Source: Chlamydiota bacterium
GTDB lineage: Bacteria; Chlamydiota; Chlamydiia; Chlamydiales; 2-12-FULL-49-11
Direction of reading: 5' to 3'
Length of the DNA: 42,912 nucleotides
NCBI GenBank assembly: GCA_947478685.1
Contig: CANJWO010000010.1
Location: forward strand, 1 to 42,912
Shown here: one piece after another, positions 1 to 9,100 of the stretch
How the letters are laid out: every line of letters begins with the position of its first letter
Position numbering within the stretch: position 1 is the first letter of the stretch
Made by a program: the position numbers and the translations under genes
Notes under the pieces: model-generated
The model's database searches: none
What the model was told of the DNA's origin: nothing
Seen by the model: only the letters and a program-made list of their open reading frames with translations

Positions 1-98
1 ACCCTTTGCAATCCCAATCGGTTTGCCTAACAAATCTTTTTTTGGTATAATAGAGGAACTAAAACTCACCTATCCTAGGTTGCTTTGGCCTCTAAAAG

Positions 99-137
99 AG
101 GACATTTCTAAAAAACGCAACTATAGGACATTTCTAA
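99..137. repeat. Imperfect 26-bp tandem repeat, possible IS end remnant
   Basis: The 13-bp word AGGACATTTCTAA occurs at 99-111 and again at 125-137, and the period of 26 bp also repeats AACGC after each copy. Repeated GGACATTT words are a pattern I associate with the ends of some IS481/IS3-type insertion sequences, where they serve as transposase sites; this is from memory and not certain. No transposase gene is visible in the window, so if it is an IS end the element lies to the left or has decayed. Nothing else recognisable is found in bases 1-218. Confidence 0.35.
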
Positions 138-218
138 TTAACGCTGACACTATTATTTTTTTTAAACAGTTTACAATAAAGTATAATAAAGTATTACTAG
201 GGCTAAAAAGAGGGGTAT

Positions 219-542
219 ATGCCAGATCCAATAGGTCCAAGTGAGGTAATAAATTTTGTTGTTATGTTGCCAAATCCGGGAGGTTTTGGTAGGCTTGCAC
301 AGTTCAATGTAGAGATTAGTCCAGAATTAGGTATTGGAAATGTACGTCATGAAATTGCGGTTAAATTGCATGAGTTTGTCCCATTGATTGGAGTAGCTGA
401 ATTGGAAGGGAGAGTGCAATTATCTCATAGAGGGGTTACTTTAGAGGACGCTTCGTTTGATTCAATTCAAGCTTTTAGGCAAGAGGGCGACCATGATAAT
501 GCTGGAAAAACTGCTGCAACTGCGATTTCAGTATCGATCTAG
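219..542 (+). CDS. Small protein with ubiquitin-like (beta-grasp) features
   Basis: 107-aa protein with no signal peptide. The start is supported by an AGAGGGG Shine-Dalgarno at 209-215 and a TATAAT hexamer at 182-187. Residues about 10-87 read like a ubiquitin fold: a first strand (INFVVMLP), a turn, a second strand running into a helix (FNVEISPELGIGNVRHEIAV, aligning with the ubiquitin stretch LEVEPSDTIENVKAKI), then RVQLSHRGVTLEDASFDSI, aligning with [20 protein letters not shown]. The C-terminus ends in SVSI and has no Gly-Gly tail, so conjugation by an E1-type route is not expected. The stop overlaps the convergent sugar mutase gene by 4 bp. I infer a beta-grasp protein, possibly a host-directed mimic. 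The family assignment rests on pattern matching by eye; the alternative is an unrelated small protein. Confidence 0.6.
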   Translation: MPDPIGPSEVINFVVMLPNPGGFGRLAQFNVEISPELGIGNVRHEIAVKLHEFVPLIGVAELEGRVQLSHRGVTLEDASFDSIQAFRQEGDHDNAGKTAATAISVSI

Positions 543-2116
543 GGGAATAGCTCTTCTTTGATTTGGGCTAGGCGAATTTTTATTTTTTTATCTAATGTAG
601 TGATGCCAGCTTCGATAGAGGGAAAGGCCGAGCTTTCAGAAAAGATGTGGCCGTAGATTTTGAGCTTGGGCTCTGTGCCTGAGGGACGGAGGATATATTT
701 GCTTCCATCTTTGAGAGAAAAGGCTAGGACGTTTGATGAGGGGAGGCCGGTCTCTTCAGAGTTAAGGTAGTCTTCAATCTTTAGAATGGGGATGCCTGCA
801 AGAGTTTTAGGGGGAGATTTGCGAATTTTATCTAAGGTTGCTACTAGATGCTCGAGCCCTTGTGGAGAGGAGAGGACGGATTGACCCTCTCTATAGATGC
901 CAAATTTTTTGAAAATCTCATATAACGCGTCAATCAAGGTTTTTCCTTCCATTTTGAGGGAGAGGGTGATTTCAGAGCTGAGACAAGCTGCAATTGTTGC
1001 ATCTTTATCCCTTGCGTGAGTGCCGTAGAGAAAACCAAGTGACTCTTCCATGCCAAAGAGGAATTTATAGCTTTTAGCCTCTTCCCACTCATGAATTTTT
1101 TCCCCAATATATTTAAAGCCGGTAAGGACTTCAAAGCATGTTCCGCCCGCTTTTTCAGTGATAAGCTTAATAAGGGGGCTAGAGACAATGGTTGTGACGG
1201 TGGCCCAATTTTTTGGAGGCTTAGTGTTAGCTATAAGATAGTTCAGCATGATAGAGCCGAGCTCATTGCCTGAGAGGCGTCTTGGAGCCCCTTTGTAAAT
1301 AATTGTTGCAGAGAGCCTGTCAGAATCAGGATCCGAGACAAGGAGGACATCTCCGTTTTTTTCTCTTAAATCGCGTATGCCTAGGGCTAAAGCCTCTGGA
1401 GTTTCAGGGTTTGGATAGGGGGTGGTAGGAAAAGTTCCGTCAGGGGTCTTTTGCTCTTCAACTAGGTGCACATTGGTAAATCCCCACATTTCTAGTGCTC
1501 TAGGTATCATGGTGATCCCTGCGCCATTTAATGGGGAGTAGATGATCTTTAAATCTTTTCCAGATTCAATATCGAGTAAGCTATTGATTCTTAAGTTGTA
1601 AATCGCGGTTAAGTAGGCCTCTTCACACGCCTTGTCTATGGTGTGGATGAGAGGGGAATCTAGGAGGGTTGTTTTAATAGTTTTTGCATTTCTTATAGCT
1701 TTTATAATCTCTTCATCATGAGGGTAAACGACTTGCGCTCCATCAGACCAGTAAACTTTATACCCGTTATACTCTTTTGGATTGTGAGAAGCTGTAATAT
1801 TCACGCCAGCAATGCACTTGTACTGTCTTATTGCAAAGGAGGCAAAAGGGGTAGGTCTCAAATCGGCTGTTAAATGAGCGACAATCCCATTGCCCGCAAA
1901 TACTTTAGCCGTCTCTTCAGCAAATAGGCGTGAATTGATTCTCGAATCGTGGCAGACAACTACACCACCAGCCCACTCCTCGCGCGAGAAACTTTTGATA
2001 TAATCTGCAAGACCTTGAGTGACAACTTGAATCGTCTCAATATTCATCTGGCCAGGTTCTGGCCCCATTACTTCTCGAAGACCTGCAGTCCCAAACTTGA
2101 TTGTGCTTCTATCCAT
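539..2116 (-). CDS. Phosphoglucomutase/phosphomannomutase family protein
   Basis: 525-aa alpha-D-phosphohexomutase of the PGM2/PgcA-like type, which interconverts hexose 1- and 6-phosphates and so links glycogen and cell-envelope sugar supply in the cytoplasm. All four signature loops are visible: the phosphoserine loop TASHNP, the metal-binding loop DPDSDRL, the sugar-specificity loop GMEESLG and the C-terminal phosphate-binding loop RPSGTEPKLKIYG. I chose the ATG at 2116 (MDRSTIKFGTAGLR) because the only longer start is a TTG at 2152 inside the upstream gene, and the family normally begins close to the KFGTAGLR motif. It lies downstream of the YkgJ-type and phosphoesterase genes on the same strand and ends 4 bp into the convergent ubiquitin-like gene. 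Substrate preference (glucose, mannose or pentose) cannot be read from the sequence. Confidence 0.93.
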   Translation of the reverse strand: MDRSTIKFGTAGLREVMGPEPGQMNIETIQVVTQGLADYIKSFSREEWAGGVVVCHDSRINSRLFAEETAKVFAGNGIVAHLTADLRPTPFASFAIRQYKCIAGVNITASHNPKEYNGYKVYWSDGAQVVYPHDEEIIKAIRNAKTIKTTLLDSPLIHTIDKACEEAYLTAIYNLRINSLLDIESGKDLKIIYSPLNGAGITMIPRALEMWGFTNVHLVEEQKTPDGTFPTTPYPNPETPEALALGIRDLREKNGDVLLVSDPDSDRLSATIIYKGAPRRLSGNELGSIMLNYLIANTKPPKNWATVTTIVSSPLIKLITEKAGGTCFEVLTGFKYIGEKIHEWEEAKSYKFLFGMEESLGFLYGTHARDKDATIAACLSSEITLSLKMEGKTLIDALYEIFKKFGIYREGQSVLSSPQGLEHLVATLDKIRKSPPKTLAGIPILKIEDYLNSEETGLPSSNVLAFSLKDGSKYILRPSGTEPKLKIYGHIFSESSAFPSIEAGITTLDKKIKIRLAQIKEELFP

Positions 2117-2136
2117 GATCTTGACGGTAACTATTT

Positions 2137-2553
2137 TTAGGATTCTTGCCAATCGTGAATTTCTTTTGGAGAGAGGAGAGGGGCGTCTTTATGGTTGATC
2201 CCTTCGCATGTGAGGGCAGCCTCTTCCCAAGCTTCAGGTGAGGAAATGTTACTTTTCCAGAAGGGGAATTGTCTGCATTGCTTTGGTCTAGCCCCGTAGA
2301 TGGAGCATCTGTTCTCTTTTAAAAAGATGCAGTCGTAATTTGGTAGTTCGATTAGGCTAATCCGTCCATTTACTTGCCGGGTATATTTTTTTAAGTAATC
2401 GGATCTAGATAATTTTAGATGGGCACGGGCTATTTCGATATCTGTTTCAGATAACCAGACGTAGCCAGGTTCTTTGCTGCAGCATCCGCCACATCCGGTA
2501 CATTTAAAGGAGAGCCCTTTCTCATACCAAAGCGGTAATTGTTTCTCGGACAT
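2137..2553 (-). CDS. YkgJ-family cysteine cluster protein
   Basis: 138-aa protein with the cysteine arrangement of the YkgJ/CxxCxxCC zinc- or iron-chelating family: FKCTGCGGCCSKEPG near residues 15-30, then YDCIFLKENRCSIYGARPKQCRQFP near 75-100. Such proteins are small cytosolic metal-binding proteins of unknown biochemical role. The start is the ATG at 2553, which has GGAG about 10 bp upstream; a longer GTG start at 2601 would lie further inside the upstream gene and has less support. The start overlaps the 3' end of the metallophosphoesterase gene by 32 bp, implying translational coupling, and the sugar mutase follows, so the three probably form one transcript. Confidence 0.85.
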   Translation of the reverse strand: MSEKQLPLWYEKGLSFKCTGCGGCCSKEPGYVWLSETDIEIARAHLKLSRSDYLKKYTRQVNGRISLIELPNYDCIFLKENRCSIYGARPKQCRQFPFWKSNISSPEAWEEAALTCEGINHKDAPLLSPKEIHDWQES

Positions 2554-3397
2554 CTGTAGGTCTCCAGGTTTTATTTTCGTATTGATAATGAGTGATTTCA
2601 CACCCCTCTTGGGAGAAATTTAATAGATTGAATGAGCTCGCTTTTTTTAAAGAGATAGAGCCACTATCTGCCACGGTAATTGAACCGATTTGTTCGATGC
2701 GGGGGAGGTGTCTATGTCCATGTAGGTAGAGTCTAATTCGTTTGTCTGATTGCAAGATTTTTTCTAAGAAGGAACCTCTTTCTAGGTGGGCCTTAGGATA
2801 TTTAAATCGTTCAAATGGGTAGTGGCATACGAGAGTAATCTCACTCTCTTTTGGCAACGAGTTTAAAAGAGATATAAGTGATTTTTCAATTTCAGGAGAA
2901 AAAACCCCTGTCGATTTATGTAAAGGGGTGGGGCAGCTGCAATTAAGTAAAATAAGCCACCAAGGATCTATGAGGTTATAGGCTGCTACCTGGTGATCAA
3001 CTAAATTAAATGCAGTGTCGCCTGAAAAATCAACAAGGTCGCCAAGGTAGGAGAAAAATGATTGGTTGCGATAAGAGCTTTTTGTATAGGCGTCATGGTT
3101 TCCAGGGAGAGTAAAAAGTTCAAACCCCTCGCTTTTAATTGTTTTCACATATTGTTGCATCATTTCGAACTCTTTTGCAGAGGAAGAAGAGGTGTAGTCT
3201 CCGCTGATGATCAGATGGGTGACACCCTCTTTTTTTAAAAAAGGGAGTACCTCATAGGCTAAATTTGAGTCAAGAATTCCCCTTCTTGTTAAAAGAGAAT
3301 TGAAATTAGCTAGAAATCTTTTACTAAAAAACTGTAAAGGACTCTTATTCAAATGGAAAAAATGAATATCAGAGATGTGAGCAACTTTTAACGCCAT
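2522..3397 (-). CDS. Calcineurin-like metallophosphoesterase
   Basis: 291-aa binuclear-metal phosphoesterase. The ordered motifs are visible: HISDIHF (D-x-H) at the N-terminus, SGDYT (GD), LPGNHDAY (GNHD), VCHYPFE and finally LYLHGHRHLPR (GHxH). No signal peptide is evident. Chlamydial members of this superfamily include YaeI-like proteins and LpxG, the lipid A-pathway UDP-diacylglucosamine hydrolase; LpxG normally has an N-terminal membrane anchor that I do not see here, so I do not assign it. The start is the ATG at 3397; a TTG at 3406 is possible, and neither has a strong Shine-Dalgarno. It is the first gene of a phosphoesterase, cysteine-cluster and sugar-mutase run. Confidence 0.88.
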   Translation of the reverse strand: MALKVAHISDIHFFHLNKSPLQFFSKRFLANFNSLLTRRGILDSNLAYEVLPFLKKEGVTHLIISGDYTSSSSAKEFEMMQQYVKTIKSEGFELFTLPGNHDAYTKSSYRNQSFFSYLGDLVDFSGDTAFNLVDHQVAAYNLIDPWWLILLNCSCPTPLHKSTGVFSPEIEKSLISLLNSLPKESEITLVCHYPFERFKYPKAHLERGSFLEKILQSDKRIRLYLHGHRHLPRIEQIGSITVADSGSISLKKASSFNLLNFSQEGCEITHYQYENKTWRPTDVRETITALV

Positions 3398-3427
3398 GGG
3401 GGACAATAATACCCCTTATAACCATTT

Positions 3428-3805
3428 TTAGGCAGCTTTTTTATAATGCTGATGGTTCTGTTTAAGCATCTTTCTTGCAATGCGCTTACTTCTTTCCATG
3501 TCAGATGATTGCCAGTGGCCACTGATTTTGTCTGGGTTTTTTTCATGGGTATTGAGTGGGTTGTTTGCAACTTTTTCTGGGGTAGACCATCTGGCGCCAT
3601 GATGTATTCTAATAAAACCTATCTGTTCTAAATGTTTTTTATATAGATTCAAAACATTCATACATCTTTTTACATTTAAAGGCCTTAGACTATCAGTAAC
3701 ATGAATTGAAGTTTTGGGCCTCTTTGTCGGTCCCAACTGAATGTGGCTCGCTGCTCTAATCGCTTTATGCTGTAGATGCTTCCTATGATGGGGGGAGTTC
3801 TTCAT
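3428..3805 (-). CDS. Unknown basic protein, 125 aa
   Basis: I do not recognise this protein. It is strongly basic, rich in Lys, Arg and His, with clusters at both ends (HHRKHLQHK near the N-terminus; RSKRIARKMLKQNHQHYKK near the C-terminus) and no hydrophobic segment. This composition fits nucleic-acid binding, but there is no named motif. The ATG at 3805 has a GAGGT Shine-Dalgarno about 4 bp upstream, which supports a real gene. It ends 30 bp before the metallophosphoesterase start on the same strand, so it could be the first gene of that operon. Confidence 0.6.
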   Translation of the reverse strand: MKNSPHHRKHLQHKAIRAASHIQLGPTKRPKTSIHVTDSLRPLNVKRCMNVLNLYKKHLEQIGFIRIHHGARWSTPEKVANNPLNTHEKNPDKISGHWQSSDMERSKRIARKMLKQNHQHYKKAA

Positions 3806-3914
3806 ATTACCTCTAGCTATTGATTTCTATCTATTAATAACAATATCCATAACTTAATACTAATCAATAATTATTTACATTGTATTTATAATTAACTACT
3901 TGTAAAATAAAGGG

Positions 3915-4211
3915 ATGAATATTTTAATTACATGTCTAGCTAGCTTAAGTCTCCTTGGGACGGCTGATCTTCAGTTTATTAACCAAGAGAGTGGCTTTGT
4001 TGTAGTGGAGCAGAAAGATAAGTTAGTTGTCTTTCATGATCCTATCTTGGAGGCCGAGATGACCAATACGGGTATCGCTATCCCGCCAGAACACCAAGAA
4101 AAGTATGATCATCGAGAGCGGATTAAATTGGGTGAAGAGGGCTTCTTTGAAGCTTTTAAAGAATTTTATTCCGTCTACATTTATGATTCGACCGTGTATA
4201 TGTGGAAGTAA
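3915..4211 (+). CDS. Small putative exported protein, 98 aa
   Basis: The N-terminus (MNILITCLASLSLLGTADL) is a plausible short signal peptide or membrane anchor. The rest is an acidic domain without a motif I recognise. The stop overlaps the ATG of the following putative glycosyltransferase as TAATG, so the two are probably co-translated. A TATAAT hexamer at 3887-3892 could be the -10 element, but no good -35 accompanies it. The start has a short AAAGGG stretch directly upstream. Function unknown; accessory to the glycosyltransferase is only a guess from position. Confidence 0.55.
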   Translation: MNILITCLASLSLLGTADLQFINQESGFVVVEQKDKLVVFHDPILEAEMTNTGIAIPPEHQEKYDHRERIKLGEEGFFEAFKEFYSVYIYDSTVYMWK

Positions 4212-5095
4212 TGATTGCGACTGTTATAAATTATTGCACGAATGATTATCGGTTCTTGGACCTCTGTTTAGCGGAGGTGCGGAAATTTTCTAGAGAGATT
4301 ATTGTCCCTGTTTGCGACCATTTTTTTGATGGGAAGTTGGAAAATAGGTTGTTGCTTGAACATTCGTATGCGGCTCATCCTGATGTGAGATTTGTCGAGT
4401 TTGCTTTTGGAGAAGAGTCTTATGGATTGTATTCTGGATTGAAAGAGGGGGATCCAGATTGGATCCATTACTGGCATAGCACGGCAAGGTATGTTGGATA
4501 CCAATTTGTTTCTCCTGCGATAGAATATGTTCTTTTTTTGGATATTGATGAGGTTGCAGATGGGGAGAAGATGAAGGCTTGGCTAAATGAGTTTCCTTAT
4601 CGCAATTTTGATGCGGTCCGTTTTACCAATTATTTCTATTTTAGAGAGGCTAGATTTCAGGCGACTAAAATTATGAGAAATGGTCTTTTGGTGAAAAAAG
4701 AAAAACTGGAACCTGAACTATTATTAGATGTTAATGAGAGGAAGGGGACTTTTTATAATCTTGCCGGGGAACGGTTAGAGGGAGCTCCGGCACTTGATGG
4801 AACACCTCTGTTTCACCACTATAGTTGGGTAAAAACAAAAGCAGAGATGCAAAAAAAAGTTGTTTCATGGGGGCATCATCTTGATAAAGATTGGCCTACT
4901 CTAATTGAGGAAGAATTTAAAGAACCTTTCCAATTTAAGGACAAGTTCTGGGGATTTGAATACACTGAAGTGGTCCCATATGTCGATCCACTAGAGGTAC
5001 AAATCCCAACAACTCAAATTATAAATCCCTACCCAAACGTCACTAAAGTTAATAAGAAATTGCTTCAACGGATGCGCATTGAAGCAGAGCTCTAA
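4211..5095 (+). CDS. Putative glycosyltransferase (DxD type)
   Basis: 294-aa cytosolic protein. The opening IATVINYCTNDYRFLDLCLAEV resembles the start of family 2-like or GT92-like sugar transferases, and the central FLDIDEVADGEKMKAWL holds an Asp-x-Asp metal/nucleotide-sugar site preceded by hydrophobic residues, as in GT-A folds. A later HHYSWVKTKAEMQKKV stretch resembles the region after the acceptor site in such proteins. The ATG at 4211 overlaps the stop of the preceding gene, with GGAAG just upstream. It is convergent with the porin gene, 9 bp away. The sugar and acceptor are unknown; surface glycoconjugate or host-targeted modification are both possible. Confidence 0.55.
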   Translation: MIATVINYCTNDYRFLDLCLAEVRKFSREIIVPVCDHFFDGKLENRLLLEHSYAAHPDVRFVEFAFGEESYGLYSGLKEGDPDWIHYWHSTARYVGYQFVSPAIEYVLFLDIDEVADGEKMKAWLNEFPYRNFDAVRFTNYFYFREARFQATKIMRNGLLVKKEKLEPELLLDVNERKGTFYNLAGERLEGAPALDGTPLFHHYSWVKTKAEMQKKVVSWGHHLDKDWPTLIEEEFKEPFQFKDKFWGFEYTEVVPYVDPLEVQIPTTQIINPYPNVTKVNKKLLQRMRIEAEL

Positions 5096-5104
5096 TCACA
5101 AACT

Positions 5105-6166
5105 TTAGAAAGTAAACAGTGCGCGCATGGTCAATCCTTGTAAAGATAGATCGCCTTTAACTAAATTATTGATTCCAGGATAAGTTGCGTTAGTAAAGCG
5201 CATCAATTGGTTCTGACCTAGGAAGATTGAGTTTTCCCATCCTGCATCAAAGTGTAGGTGGTATTTTCCTGCGGCAAACATCCAATCCCAGCTTAGGCCA
5301 AGCATTAGATCAAAGTTCATACGTGGATCATGATAAAAATTGGACTCTAGGTCTAGATAAGTGTTCGGACCGGTTCCATTGAATGTAACAGTCTCTTTTT
5401 GGGAAATGTCGAAAAATCCGTAAAGGAGGGATAGGTTGAAGTTTCCAAAAAATCCAAATCCCCAGCCTATATTCCATAAAGTGTTGATACCAAATTTTGG
5501 TCCAATGCCAAAGAAGTTGTTTTTCATAGCAATTTTGTCGTCTACTACGGAAAGACCATTAATTCCTGGTCCTCCGGATAGATTGAAGTCGAAGTTTTGA
5601 TGAATCCAAAGGGCAGATAGATCGACAATGGGAGTCAACTCTAAAAATGATCGGGGGGCGAACGTTCCACTCACGCCAAGATCTATCCTGTTGAAAACAA
5701 GATGTGTATGAGATTTGCTGTTGTATTCGTAAGCATTACCAGCACCGTTAGGAATGCTCCAGACGCTAAAAAGGGTTGTAGGAGAGGTTACATTTAATGA
5801 TTCGGTACCACTTGATGTATACCAAGTCCAAGAAAGATCCAAATCCATCTTTTCACGGGGGACTTCGTAACCAAGGGAAATTCGGGATCCCCAACTCCAA
5901 TCAAATGAGGGTCTTTTGACTGATCCATTATTGTTGACTGCTGTTGTGCCTACATTTTGGATGACATAGTCTAATCCCTCTTCATAAGCTTTCCAAAACA
6001 AAGCAGAACCAGACAGTGTTACTCCATAGGCATCATGAACTTGGTACATCCCGTGTAGATCTACCGGAATATATTTGACTCTAGGATCAGAGTAGTCCGG
6101 TTGCTGGATCGGTTCAGCAAATAGGCTTAAGACGGGCAGGGCTAGGGATAGTAAGAACTTGTTCAT
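5105..6166 (-). CDS. MOMP-like outer membrane porin
   Basis: 353-aa predicted beta-barrel. Residues 1-17 form a signal peptide (MNKFLLSLALPVLSLFA, cleaved before EPI). The mature protein alternates hydrophobic and polar residues, is rich in aromatic residues and Gly/Asn, and ends in Phe (RALFTF), the usual signal for BAM-mediated outer-membrane insertion. Phrases such as GSALFWKAYEEGLDYVIQN match the MOMP-like/Lpg1974-type porins that are multiplied in Waddlia, Simkania and relatives. The ATG has AAGGAG 8 bp upstream. It begins 20 bp after the GH81 glucanase on the same strand, so the two are probably co-transcribed; a role in taking up glucan fragments is an inference. Confidence 0.85.
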   Translation of the reverse strand: MNKFLLSLALPVLSLFAEPIQQPDYSDPRVKYIPVDLHGMYQVHDAYGVTLSGSALFWKAYEEGLDYVIQNVGTTAVNNNGSVKRPSFDWSWGSRISLGYEVPREKMDLDLSWTWYTSSGTESLNVTSPTTLFSVWSIPNGAGNAYEYNSKSHTHLVFNRIDLGVSGTFAPRSFLELTPIVDLSALWIHQNFDFNLSGGPGINGLSVVDDKIAMKNNFFGIGPKFGINTLWNIGWGFGFFGNFNLSLLYGFFDISQKETVTFNGTGPNTYLDLESNFYHDPRMNFDLMLGLSWDWMFAAGKYHLHFDAGWENSIFLGQNQLMRFTNATYPGINNLVKGDLSLQGLTMRALFTF

Positions 6167-6186
6167 GAATTTTTCTCCTTATATAT

Positions 6187-9100
6187 TTATGGGGATTCAG
6201 TGTGGGCCCAGCTTTTAGGACCAACGGTCATCGATGTTCCGGTAACTGCCGTATTATCACTTACATTATAGAATTGGACTGTGATTGAACTAAATGTTGG
6301 ATTAAAGGCAAAGTAGGTTGTTGTGCTGTTTTTGGTGAAAGCTGCTGTGAAAGCAAATCCGCTGCCGCTATAGCCATAATAATTCCAATCGGGGGTCCCG
6401 TAATGATCGAGGATATGCAAGAAATGAAGGACTTCATTAATCGACTGACCAGGATCTGTATAGGCATCTCCGGTCTCGCCCCAGGGCGGATTGCCGCTAG
6501 TTTGAGAGGTAAATATTTGGACCATCCCTGCGTAAGGAGAGATCCCGCTATTTGGGCAGGAGCTTCCAGGTATTCCCAAAGCATTTGTATTGCCACCAAG
6601 TGCACGAAGCATATTGATATTTGAGACAAAAGCGGTATTCCAAGCACTATTTGAAGTAGGACTTATGGTGCTGCAAAAATCGGTGGTATCCATAGCAGCA
6701 TTCCAATGATTGAGATAGGCCTTGTTCCTACCGAAGACAAGAGCATAGCTATTGCAGGGGAATGCATTGATCACTTTGACATTTTGCGGTGTCTGTCCAA
6801 AATCAGCACTATAAAGAATAGCTCCTTGTACAATTTTAGGGGTTCCGCTAGTCAGGTTGCCATCACTCGTATTGGCGATGGTGTAGTTCCAGTAGTTGCT
6901 ACCGAATGTGTAAAAGGGATTGCCCGTGGCTGTAACGGTAGGGACAAATGTTGCAGCTCCTCCAGTAGATATCGGCACAAAATTTAGATTCTTATCAAAA
7001 AAATAAGAGTCCATCGCGTAAGAGCAGGTTGTGTAGAGATAAATTCCTAAATTCACGACGTCTTGCCGACCTGTCGCTGCGCCCCAAAGAATAATTGATG
7101 CATAGGCCTGAAGTGCTTCGCCTATTGAGTTTTCATTATGTCCTGCATTACCGCCAGCAATGGTGGCTTGAATGCCATCGGCCCATCCGTGACCCGCCCA
7201 TTGGTCGAAGAAATTCATTTTTGCAAATTGCATTACATTGTTTGTGTCCGAATACCAATCAGTTACTGATGGATCGTACCCGATATCTTTTATAAGCTGG
7301 TCGATTGCAGCTCCATAGTTTGTCGGATCTCCCCAAGGGGCGTTCGAGCTTCCATAAGGATTTGCTGCCGGAGGGCTTGACCATGATCCGTCATAAATGA
7401 CTGCAAGAGCGGCTGCGCTGACCCACCATCCATATTGGTAGTGGTGGTCGTTGAATGCATCTGCAACGCCAAATGATTCAAATACTCCTCCAAGGCCTAC
7501 AGGAGCTGGAAGTGTGCCCTTTCTTCCAGGCCACGGAGTTGAAAATGAGGGGGTGCCTGCAGAAGGGTAGAGCATCACTAAATTTGCCACAGTATCGTAG
7601 TATGCGTAATGGCTTAGCTGGTTTCCTCCGGTGCAAGGAGTCGGCAGCACAGCAAAATAGGGTGTAATGGCTCCCTCTACACCTGCAAGAATTGGTGGGC
7701 CTGCTGAACCCATAACAGATGATTGTAATCCGGTGGATAAGGCTTGAATCATTGTTGGAAGGGGGTTGATACCAGAGAATTGATCAAATGCTCCAGGTCT
7801 TGTAGGGATATTTGCAAATGGATTATTGTACTGCTGTTCATATAGGCTAGTGAATCCGCTGCTGTAGAAATTTGATGGCCCAAAATCGCCTTGAACGGGC
7901 TGAGTTCCATTCCCAAAGAAATTATAGGTTGGAGATCCAGAATTTGAATTGTTATCATTGTAGCCTAAAATGTATTGAAGGAGCAGTCCTAGCTGCTTTG
8001 CATCCTTTGCAAGTGTTTTGCCTACATCATAAATCCCTTTATCATATCCTGTATAAGCGGTATTCCAAGGTGCATAAGCGGAATTTGCAAGATTTGATAC
8101 ATATTCGTTATCGAGACTATCAAAGAGTAACTGACCAATTGAGACTGTACCGTATGAAGCGATGGTTGTGTAGGGAGAGCCTCCCAAAGTTACAGTATCG
8201 AGCCAAGCCGGTGGAGGCATTGTCGCTAAAAAATTGGAAAATACATACCTAGTTGTGAAGCTGCTCCCTAGAATTGAGTAGAGATTTCCTCGGATGTCCC
8301 AATAGAGATTACTAGCGGCCCCACCTGGAATGAAAGCAGCCCAAGTTGAATGGGGAGACGGGAGCACAGTTGGGGAAAGCGATGTGTTTTGATCAAAAAC
8401 CTGGTTTTGATATTGATGAGGCATCAGACACATAACCGTGTTTGTAGTTGAGCAAACAGTGGTAGGTCCATAAGGTTGAGCAAGAGTTGGAGTAAAAGTG
8501 GTGTTGACGATTGAATTATTTGTCACTGCATAAGAAACGGCGGTGTTTGTAACGAAATTAAAGGCGTATTGCCCTAGCGCATTTGCATAAGTTGCTAGAG
8601 ATACACCGCTGTATTGGGCGTAAGTGCTGTATGCGTTTGCAAATGTCTGAGTAACAGTCGGAACATAGGGGTATTGAAAAACTGTTGGAAGTGCTGCCAT
8701 GACGAAATAGAAAGGGGTGGATGTATTGTTTATCGTAAGATAGCTATTTTGTGGTGCAGTAGTAGAATTGTCGGGAGTAAAACTAGCAGCAGTGTTGTTG
8801 AAATAGAGAGCCCAGGTTGTATAGCACGCCTGCCCTGCACTTGCTGTGGGATCTGTGTTAATTGGATTGAGTGTAGTGTTTTCCGCAAATTGTCCTGGAT
8901 CTATTTGGACACCTCCAAGGAGGACATATTGAATGTCTGTCAATCCAGAGACCGAAGCTGGCGATGTCGGGGGGATAATAAGGCCAGTTACTGCTGAGGA
9001 TGCTGTGATTTGGTTTGTTATTGGAACGTAACCAACTCCACAACACTCGAAGAAGACGTAAGGAGATCCTTGGACGATCGTAGCTTTAATATAACTTCCA

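Noticed and set aside
23..244. 73-aa plus-strand reading frame at the left edge
   Set aside because: It runs through the GGACATTT tandem repeats, lacks a ribosome site, ends inside the ubiquitin-like gene and is open from the window edge; more likely chance or a tail of decayed IS sequence.
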